Shown here one piece after another: positions 9,291 to 15,824 of a stretch of 40,582 bases of DNA. The first letter of the stretch is position 1; every line of letters starts with the position of its first letter. Source of the stretch: Chitinophagaceae bacterium (GTDB taxonomy: Bacteria > Bacteroidota > Bacteroidia > Chitinophagales > Chitinophagaceae); contig JAIXWH010000146.1 of the NCBI GenBank assembly GCA_027484165.1, positions 1 to 40,582 on the forward strand. The letters are read 5' to 3'. A program made the position numbers and the translations under genes. Under the pieces are notes generated by a model. The model searched no databases. It had not been told where the DNA came from and saw only the letters and a list, made by a program, of their open reading frames with translations.

Positions 9291-9301
9291 TTTGATTTGT
9301 T

Positions 9302-10321
9302 TTAAAATTTATAAGTACTTAATTGATCTTTATTTTCGGTAATTGCTTTAGCAAACTTACTCACTACTTCATCCAAAGGTTCTTTACTTTGCCCTCCTGC
9401 AGCATTAAAATGCCCCCCTCCTTCAAAATAATTTCTTGCAAAGGTATTCACATCGAAGCTCCCTTTACTTCGGAATGACATTTTTCTCTCATCGCCTCTA
9501 TCTATAATAATTGCAGCTAGTTTTATACCCTCTATGCTCAACGGATAATTCACCAATCCTTCCGTATCGCCGGTTTTAATGTCATATTTAATTAAATCCG
9601 CTTGCGGAATGGATATCAAAGCGGTATTGTATTCATAATACAATTTCATTCTGTTTAATAACACATTACCTATGAACCTCAATCTATTTTCGGTAAAATT
9701 GTCGAAAAGATTTTGATGTATGATACTGTGTTGCAATCCTCTTTTGATAAAATCTGATACCATGGAATGAACATCTGCTGAAGTAGACGGAAACCTGAAA
9801 GAACCTGTATCAGTCATTACACCTGCATATAAACATTGAGCAATATCATCATTAATTTTATCACCAAATCCTGAAGCCATGATAAAATCATACACCATTT
9901 CTGCAGTTGAACTTTTGGTGGTGTCACTTACCCCATATGCAAACATTTCTACTTGTGGTTGCTGGTGATGATCTATTAAGATTTTGATCGCATTGGATTT
10001 GATTAACTCCGGTTCCATTTTTTTTGTCCTGCTCAACGTATTGAAATCCAGACAAAAAATCCAGTCAGCGTTATGTATAAACTCATTTGATTTGGATGTC
10101 TCTTTTTCAAAATCAAGAACACCTGAACATGCAGGCATCCAATTTAAAAAAGCAGCCCAATTGGTTGGAGAAATCACTTTTACATCATGACCAAATTGAA
10201 TCAAAAAATGAAATAACCCTAAAGTTGAACCCATTGCATCTCCATCAGGCTTTTGATGCATGGTAATTACAATTTTTTTGGGCTGTGTAAGTTCTGAAAA
10301 AATATGATGTATAGGTTGCAT
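9302..10321 (-). CDS. nrnA: DHH-family oligoribonuclease / pAp phosphatase (NrnA-like)
   Basis: 339 residues with the DHH/DHHA1 layout. MHQKPDGDAMGS (about residues 21-32) and DHHQQPQ (about 120) supply the manganese ligands. CLDFNTL lies between them and the C-terminal GGHFNAAGG is the DHHA1 substrate motif. NrnA-type enzymes degrade nano-RNA and can dephosphorylate pAp; c-di-nucleotide breakdown products are also possible substrates. The gene leads a two-gene unit with the FKBP lipoprotein. Its promoter is so close that the transcript would be almost leaderless. Confidence 0.92.
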   Translation of the reverse strand: MQPIHHIFSELTQPKKIVITMHQKPDGDAMGSTLGLFHFLIQFGHDVKVISPTNWAAFLNWMPACSGVLDFEKETSKSNEFIHNADWIFCLDFNTLSRTKKMEPELIKSNAIKILIDHHQQPQVEMFAYGVSDTTKSSTAEMVYDFIMASGFGDKINDDIAQCLYAGVMTDTGSFRFPSTSADVHSMVSDFIKRGLQHSIIHQNLFDNFTENRLRFIGNVLLNRMKLYYEYNTALISIPQADLIKYDIKTGDTEGLVNYPLSIEGIKLAAIIIDRGDERKMSFRSKGSFDVNTFARNYFEGGGHFNAAGGQSKEPLDEVVSKFAKAITENKDQLSTYKF

Positions 10322-10331
10322 AAAATCGGGG

Positions 10332-10362
10332 CAAAAGTAAGTGGAAATAGTGAATGTGCAAA
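10332..10362 (-). promoter_or_regulatory. Promoter of nrnA, exact Bacteroidota consensus
   Basis: Minus-strand TTTG (10362-10359), 19 bases, then TACTTTTG (10339-10332). The ATG is at 10321, so the predicted start site lies only about 4-8 bases before it. This leaves little room for a ribosome-binding leader. Confidence 0.75.
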
Positions 10363-10391
10363 TTTAGAGCACATCAAAAGCAAATAGGCCT

Positions 10392-10399
10392 TATCTTTG
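10392..10399 (+). promoter_or_regulatory. -7 element of ndk
   Basis: TATCTTTG matches TAnnTTTG exactly, 19 bases before the ATG at 10418. The -33 position shows no TTTG. A leader of about 12-15 bases is implied. Confidence 0.55.
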
Positions 10400-10417
10400 C
10401 GCCCAAAATTCAAAACA

Positions 10418-10834
10418 ATGACTAACAGAACTTTTACGATGATCAAGCCAGATGCTACTGAAAAAGGGCACACTGGAGGTATTTTAGAAATGATAAACAA
10501 GGCGGGATTTCGAATTGTTGCTATGAAAATGACACATCTTAGCCAACAAAAAGCGGGTGAATTTTACGCAGTACATAAAGAACGTCCTTTTTATGGCGAA
10601 TTGGTTGAATTTATGAGCCGTGGACCTATCACTGCTGCAATTCTTGAAAAAGATAATGCAGTTGAAGATTTCCGTAAATTAATCGGTGCTACCAATCCTG
10701 CAAATGCAGAAGAAGGTACCATCCGTAAAAAATATGCTGCTTCAATTGGTGAAAATGCTGTTCATGGCAGCGACAGCGATGAAAACGCTGCAATAGAAGG
10801 CAACTTCTTCTTCAGTAAATTAGAGCAATTCTAA
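10418..10834 (+). CDS. ndk: Nucleoside-diphosphate kinase
   Basis: 138 residues, normal for Ndk. It begins with TFTMIKPDA, has the GEL-V-FMSRGP region, and carries the phosphate-accepting histidine H116 in NAVHGSD. The enzyme transfers the terminal phosphate of a nucleoside triphosphate to any nucleoside diphosphate in the cytoplasm. An upstream in-frame TTG at 10397 would start inside the -7 element, so the ATG at 10418 was chosen. The gene stands alone with its own promoter and terminator, divergent from nrnA. Confidence 0.96.
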   Translation: MTNRTFTMIKPDATEKGHTGGILEMINKAGFRIVAMKMTHLSQQKAGEFYAVHKERPFYGELVEFMSRGPITAAILEKDNAVEDFRKLIGATNPANAEEGTIRKKYAASIGENAVHGSDSDENAAIEGNFFFSKLEQF

Positions 10835-10854
10835 TTTATTAAAATCTATTTTTC

Positions 10855-10891
10855 AAAACAGCGGTGGCAATAAAGTCACCGCTGTTTTTTT
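10855..10891 (+). terminator. Rho-independent terminator of ndk
   Basis: Arm 10855-10868 pairs with 10875-10888 around AATAAA and is followed by more T. The one non-Watson-Crick pair is G-U on the plus strand and would be A-C on the minus strand, so the structure serves ndk. Its core closely resembles the pdhB terminator. Confidence 0.88.
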
Positions 10892-10933
10892 ATTAATTAA
10901 ATAATATTTTGAGTTAAATTCACCATTGATAAG

Positions 10934-11644
10934 ATGCAAACTACATTAACAATAATCAGATATAAAAACTGGGCAATTCCTTTTGCATTCATATCTATGG
11001 CAATTTTCCGAATCCCATTTTTATTAAATCGTAATATTTCATTTTATAAATTGATGGGATCAGGTAAAAACGGAACCTTTGATAAAATTCCAGATTTAAA
11101 TCAATGGGCGATTTTAGCAATTCATAAAAACAATATAGGAAACTCCATCAGTACTATAGAAAAGCTATATGGCAAATTCATTTCGTTTTGGTTAAAAACA
11201 TTCTCAAGTGAACAATTTATCTTTTTATTGGAACCCATTTCAGGCCATGGACTTTGGGACAACAAAGAAGTTTTTGGAGAATTCAAAAATAACGAAACCT
11301 ATTTTGGTCCTATTGCCACCATGACGAGGGCTACCATTAGACTCAACAAATTAAAATATTTTTGGAAAAATGTTGCTCCCGTTGCTAATAAAATGAATCA
11401 TGCAAAAGGTTTTATTTATTCTATAGGAATAGGTGAAACTCCCTGGATAAAGCAAGCCACTTTCAGTGTTTGGGAAAGTGTGGAAGATATGAAGCATTTC
11501 GCATACAGCATGAAAGAACACAGTGAAGTGATAAAAATAACTAGAAAGGAAAAATGGTACAAGGAGGATATGTTTGTTAGGTTTAATATCATAGATACTG
11601 CAGGTAAAATCAATGGCATCAACCCTCTGAAAAGAAATCAGTAG
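10934..11644 (+). CDS. CrtA-like protein (spheroidene monooxygenase family)
   Basis: 236 residues without signal peptide. The pattern fits the CrtA family: an N-terminal strand with KNWAIPFAF, F-LLNRN-SFYKLMGSGKNGTF (about residues 30-48), a WAILA strand, the central MTRATIRLNKLKYFW, SIGIGETPW followed by F-VWES, and a C-terminal KEKWYKEDMFVRF. CrtA from purple bacteria is a haem-dependent carotenoid 2-ketolase. Related Bacteroidota proteins carry this name without demonstrated activity. No phytoene synthase, desaturase or cyclase gene is in the window, so a carotenoid role is only an inference. The arginase-family gene follows 62 bases downstream on the same strand. Confidence 0.72.
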   Translation: MQTTLTIIRYKNWAIPFAFISMAIFRIPFLLNRNISFYKLMGSGKNGTFDKIPDLNQWAILAIHKNNIGNSISTIEKLYGKFISFWLKTFSSEQFIFLLEPISGHGLWDNKEVFGEFKNNETYFGPIATMTRATIRLNKLKYFWKNVAPVANKMNHAKGFIYSIGIGETPWIKQATFSVWESVEDMKHFAYSMKEHSEVIKITRKEKWYKEDMFVRFNIIDTAGKINGINPLKRNQ

Positions 11645-11706
11645 ATTTGCTTAAAATTGAATACTTAGTCTCGGATTATATCTTCACCTAAAAAAAGTGC
11701 TTGAAA

Positions 11707-12654
11707 ATGAAAAATATAAAATTAATTGAAGTCCCCTCCGAAATTGGGGCCGGAACTAGAGGTGCAAGCTTAGGAATAGATGCCATCAAAATTGCCGGAC
11801 TTGATTTTATGAGCAATTTCTTTGTTCATTTCCCTTCAGAAAAAGTACAAACAGAAAATACTTTATTGTTTGAACCGATTCAATCACCCTATGCCAAAAG
11901 AATCCACGGAGTACTGAATATGTGCGAACGTGTAAGTAATGCCGTTAGCGACACTATCAAAAATAATTTCTTTCCTGTAATTTTAAGTGGAGACCATAGC
12001 AATGCAGCTGGAACTATAGCTGGCATCAAATCGGCTAAGCCTAAAAGCAAATTAGGTGTAATCTGGATTGATGCCCATGCCGACTTGCACTCCCCCTACA
12101 CAACTCCCTCAGGAAATATGCATGGCATGACTTTAGCTACAGCTCTTGCTGAAGATAATACAGAAAATAAAGTTCATGAAATTGATGACAAAACAAAATC
12201 ATTTTGGGAGCAATTAAAATCATTAAATAAAATCAAACCCAAAGTACTTGCGGAAGACATCGTATTTATAGGCTTAAGAGATTTTGAAAAAGAAGAAAAA
12301 TCATTGATTGATAAATTAGGCATAAAAACCATCTCCATTAGTGAAGTAAGAAGAAATGGTGCTGAAAACATCTGCAGAAAAGTATTACGCTATCTCAGCG
12401 ATTGCACTGACATCTATGTGAGTTTTGATGTTGATAGCTTAGATTCTTCCATATCTAAAGGAACTGGAACTCCAGTGAGCAATGGCTTGAAAGAAAGAGA
12501 AGCTGAAGATTTAATCAGTAAGTTCATGCAAAACAGAAAAGTTTGTTGCTTTGAGATATCTGAAGTAAATCCTACACTCGACAAAGAAAATCTAATGGCT
12601 GAAATCGCATTTAATATTTTACAAAGAAGCGTGAATGTTTTGATGATGAATTAA
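11707..12654 (+). CDS. Arginase/agmatinase/formiminoglutamase family enzyme
   Basis: 315 residues with the ureohydrolase fold. The two-manganese site is complete: GDHS, DAHAD, SGNMHG and the D-x-D-x-x-D in SFDVDSLDSS, plus the late EISEVNP strand. The spacing and the SGNMHGM segment favour arginase, which splits arginine to ornithine and urea, over agmatinase. The N-terminus IKLIEVPSEIGAGTRGASLG is typical of Bacteroidota arginases. The ATG at 11707 was preferred over the TTG two codons earlier. No urease or ornithine-using gene lies nearby. A GC-rich hairpin follows the stop. Confidence 0.88.
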   Translation: MKNIKLIEVPSEIGAGTRGASLGIDAIKIAGLDFMSNFFVHFPSEKVQTENTLLFEPIQSPYAKRIHGVLNMCERVSNAVSDTIKNNFFPVILSGDHSNAAGTIAGIKSAKPKSKLGVIWIDAHADLHSPYTTPSGNMHGMTLATALAEDNTENKVHEIDDKTKSFWEQLKSLNKIKPKVLAEDIVFIGLRDFEKEEKSLIDKLGIKTISISEVRRNGAENICRKVLRYLSDCTDIYVSFDVDSLDSSISKGTGTPVSNGLKEREAEDLISKFMQNRKVCCFEISEVNPTLDKENLMAEIAFNILQRSVNVLMMN

Positions 12655-12679
12655 TTTTTTATCGTTGTATAAAATCAAG

Positions 12680-12703
12680 AAGCCCCGGGTTACCCCGGGG
12701 TTT
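12680..12703 (+). terminator. Terminator hairpin after the arginase-family gene
   Basis: Ten base pairs (12680-12689 with 12694-12703) close a TTAC tetraloop. The core is CCCCGGG, followed by TTTCTCTT. The single wobble is G-U on the plus strand, which favours the arginase transcript, although the convergent TPR gene could also use it. Confidence 0.75.
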
Positions 12704-12737
12704 CTCTTGTCCTGTAAATCAACCATTAAACGCTATT

Positions 12738-13754
12738 TTATAATATGCTTATGTCTCTTTTTGTTCTAAGGGATTCCAACGATGGATCCAATTCAATCGC
12801 TTTATCACACAAATTTTCTCCTTTCTCTTTCATCCCTTTTTTCTGAAAACATAATCCCGCTTGGAATAAAGTTTTACTGTCTTTTGTATCTAGTTCCATT
12901 AATTTTTCACAATAGAATAAGGCTCTGTCATACTGTTTTTTTTCATACAATGAAGTGATTAATGACCTTACAATATCTTTCTTCACCGGATTTTTTTGCC
13001 ACAATTCCATAATCAAATTTTCACCTTTTGGATAGTCGCCGCAGTATATTGATGCGAATGCATAATTTTCTTTGTAATCATTGCCCGGTATATACCCACG
13101 TTCCACTGATTTATTAAATGCAATCAAAGCATTCTTGAAATCATTGTTTAAATAGTACAAAATTCCTTGCTCGTATATCCACATGGGCCTTACATCTGGC
13201 ATTTTAACAACAGCATCATAACAGGTCATTGCTTTGTTGTATTGCTCCATTTCTACATAGATTTTTGCAAGAGTATATTTAATGATGATATCTGTGGGAT
13301 TTTCACGCGAAGCAAGATTTAAATATGTTTCTGCTTTTACATAATCTTCTAATTCATAATTACATAAACCCAGAATTCTATTATAGTTTTTAGAATTTGG
13401 GCAAGATTCAATAAATTCCTTTGCTTTATTTATTTGATGTTTGTTAAAATAAATATTGGCTAACTCTTCAAGTACGATTGGATTGTTAGGATCCAATTGA
13501 ATATATTTTTCAAAAAATTGCTGAGACAATGCAAGCTTATGCATTTCTTTAGCTAGGTATGCTTGAGCTAAAACAACAGATTTATTTTTCGAGTTAAAAT
13601 TCAATGACTTTTGAAAATGCTGACTTGCAAGAGAAAGATTATTATTCTTTTGAGCGTCTATTCCCCTTTCGAAATAAAACGTTGAACTATCGGTTATTTG
13701 TGCGACGGAAATTTGATAAAAGCATATCAAACCCAGCAGGGATAATAATTTCAT
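12738..13754 (-). CDS. Exported tetratricopeptide-repeat protein
   Basis: 338 residues. A signal peptide (residues 1-18, cleavage after SVA) is followed by about eight TPR units through residue 330, recognised by A-x-x-F-x-K and P-N-P-ILE-L-A-type helices. TPR proteins bind partner proteins; this one would act in the periplasm or at the outer membrane. It lies 30 bases downstream of glgB on the same strand and may be co-transcribed, but nothing in it suggests a carbohydrate role. Its partner is unknown. Confidence 0.82.
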   Translation of the reverse strand: MKLLSLLGLICFYQISVAQITDSSTFYFERGIDAQKNNNLSLASQHFQKSLNFNSKNKSVVLAQAYLAKEMHKLALSQQFFEKYIQLDPNNPIVLEELANIYFNKHQINKAKEFIESCPNSKNYNRILGLCNYELEDYVKAETYLNLASRENPTDIIIKYTLAKIYVEMEQYNKAMTCYDAVVKMPDVRPMWIYEQGILYYLNNDFKNALIAFNKSVERGYIPGNDYKENYAFASIYCGDYPKGENLIMELWQKNPVKKDIVRSLITSLYEKKQYDRALFYCEKLMELDTKDSKTLFQAGLCFQKKGMKEKGENLCDKAIELDPSLESLRTKRDISIL

Positions 13755-13784
13755 AGTGGTACGGATTAAAACCTTAAAATTCCA

Positions 13785-15692
13785 TTATCGGAATATCAGG
13801 ATACTTAACGCCGGAACATCTATTTTTATTTCATTACCTCCAGATTTTTTATTTGTTAAAATGGGCATTGCGTTTAAAAATTCGCCTGTACCCCAATATT
13901 GGATATCATTTGAATTAAATACCTCATTCCATATTTTTTTCCCTTTTATATGTAGGACACAGTCGATATAATTATTATTTGAAATATTTAATACAACCAG
14001 AATATCATTTTTAGACTTTTTTCCCATTCTTTTAAAAGCTAATATGCCTTCGTTACGTTTATTCAATTCCACCCAAACAAATCCAGATTCATCAAATTGA
14101 TTTTCATATAAAGTAGGCTCATTCTTATAAAAATGAGATAAATCCCTCACCCAATTTTTCATTTTCTGGTGAGAATCATGATTCAATAATGACCAATCCA
14201 ATTCAGATTGGTCATTCCATTCACTGGTTTGTGCAAATTCATTTCCCATGAACAAAAGCTTTGCTCCGGGATGCGTATACATATAACCGTAGAGTAATCT
14301 CAGATTTGCAAATTTCTCCCATTCGAAGCCGGGCATTTTATAAATCATCGGACTTTTTCCATGAACCACTTCATCATGACTCAAAGGCAGCATGAATTTT
14401 TCATCATAGAAATACATCATGCTGAAGGTAAATGTATTTTGAGCGTGTCGTCTGTCGGCATGTGGTGTTTTAAAGTACCTGAATGTGTCGTGCATCCAGC
14501 CCATCATCCATTTCATTCCAAAACCCATGCCGCCCTTATCGGTTGGTGTTGTTATATCGGGCCAGTCGGACGCTTCTTCAGCGATGGTTTGCACATCCGG
14601 AAATTCAGTGTAAATCGTTTGATTAAGTTCTTTCAAAAAAGAAATCGCTTCCAGATTTTCATTGGTTCCCAATTCGTTGGGCTGCCATTCCCCTTCATTT
14701 CTTGAAAAATCAAGTCTAATCATTGAATTAACAGCATCTACTCTGATTCCATCTGCATGGTAATACTTCAACCAAAAATGCGCACTGCTCAACATAAATG
14801 ATCTCACTTCTCCCCTTTTATAATTAAATACGTAACTGTTCCAATCAGGATGAAAGCCTTTTTGCATATTAGCATATTCATAAGTATGTGCTCCATCGAA
14901 ATAAAAAAGTCCGTGCTCATCTTTTGGAAAATGTGAAGGAACCCAATCTAAAATTACTCCTATATCATGCTGATGCAACTGATCAATCAAATACATCAAA
15001 TCTTCGGGTATGCCATAACGTGATGTTGCGGCAAAATATCCTGTACACTGATAACCCCAGCTTGCATCATACGGATATTCCATCACAGGCATAATTTCAA
15101 CATGAGTAAAACCCATCTCTGTAATATAGGGCACTAATCTTTCTGCAATTTGATGGTAAGTATTAAAGCTGTCCCAATCGTTTTTATTGGGGCGCATCCA
15201 GCTCGACAAATGAAGTTCATATACATTCCATGGAGCATTTAACGCATTCTTCTTTTTTCTTTTCTGCATCCATTTTTTGTCGTTCCATCCATATTCAAAA
15301 TCCCATAATTTTGAGGCGGTTGCAGGGCGTTTTTCCGCATAAAAAGCATATGGATCCGCTTTTACATACTCTTTATTTTGAATGCTAGTGATATGATATT
15401 TGTACAAATCTCCTTTTTGTAGATCAGGAATAAAACCTTCCCATATTCCCGATTGATCCAAACGAGGATACAATTCGTGAGATTTTTTATCCCATTGATT
15501 AAAATCCCCTAAAATCGATACCTTTTTGGCATTGGGAGCCCAAACAGAAAAATAATACCCTTTATTTTTGTTGAATTGGCAATAATGAGAGCCAAAATAA
15601 TCGTAACCGTTGGATAATTTACCATTTTGAAATCGTTTTATTATTTCAGAATCAAAAAGGGAATGAGGCCAAACAGGAGATTGATTATACAA
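13785..15692 (-). CDS. glgB: 1,4-alpha-glucan branching enzyme
   Basis: 635 residues. An N-terminal CBM48 domain (about 30-130, with YYFSVWAPNAKKVSILGDFNQW) precedes a GH13 barrel. Catalytic residues are visible: the Asp in DGIRVDAVNSM, the Glu in AEEASDWP and the Asp in LPLSHDEVVHGK. DWVPSHFPKD and MGNEFAQTSEWN are further branching-enzyme marks. It creates alpha-1,6 branches in glycogen made by GlgA. The start is a TTG at 15692: a stop lies two codons upstream, no ATG occurs until past residue 130, and the N-terminal SLFDSEIIKRF segment is family-like. It is separated from glgC-glgA by two opposite-strand genes. Confidence 0.94.
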   Translation of the reverse strand: MYNQSPVWPHSLFDSEIIKRFQNGKLSNGYDYFGSHYCQFNKNKGYYFSVWAPNAKKVSILGDFNQWDKKSHELYPRLDQSGIWEGFIPDLQKGDLYKYHITSIQNKEYVKADPYAFYAEKRPATASKLWDFEYGWNDKKWMQKRKKKNALNAPWNVYELHLSSWMRPNKNDWDSFNTYHQIAERLVPYITEMGFTHVEIMPVMEYPYDASWGYQCTGYFAATSRYGIPEDLMYLIDQLHQHDIGVILDWVPSHFPKDEHGLFYFDGAHTYEYANMQKGFHPDWNSYVFNYKRGEVRSFMLSSAHFWLKYYHADGIRVDAVNSMIRLDFSRNEGEWQPNELGTNENLEAISFLKELNQTIYTEFPDVQTIAEEASDWPDITTPTDKGGMGFGMKWMMGWMHDTFRYFKTPHADRRHAQNTFTFSMMYFYDEKFMLPLSHDEVVHGKSPMIYKMPGFEWEKFANLRLLYGYMYTHPGAKLLFMGNEFAQTSEWNDQSELDWSLLNHDSHQKMKNWVRDLSHFYKNEPTLYENQFDESGFVWVELNKRNEGILAFKRMGKKSKNDILVVLNISNNNYIDCVLHIKGKKIWNEVFNSNDIQYWGTGEFLNAMPILTNKKSGGNEIKIDVPALSILIFR

Positions 15693-15756
15693 TTGTTACT
15701 TTTTTGAATAAAAATAAGTTTATTAATTTAATTCAATACATCTTTGCAGATAATTG

Positions 15757-15792
15757 AAATCAGTCAAACTATATATTTTTTAAAACTGATTT
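15757..15792. promoter_or_regulatory. Inverted repeat in the glgB / outer-membrane receptor divergent region
   Basis: AAATCAGT at 15757-15764 is repeated in inverted form as ACTGATTT at 15785-15792, with 20 bases between. It sits between two divergent starts, so it could be an operator, but no regulator gene is nearby and chance is possible in this AT-rich spacer. Confidence 0.3.
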
Positions 15793-15824
15793 TGTTTCAT
15801 TATTAAATCAATCTCAAACAATCA

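Noticed and set aside
10934-12654. A new two-gene oxidative arginine pathway
   Set aside because: The 62-base gap, a CrtA rather than arginine-oxidising family and the lack of other genes give no real support beyond adjacency.
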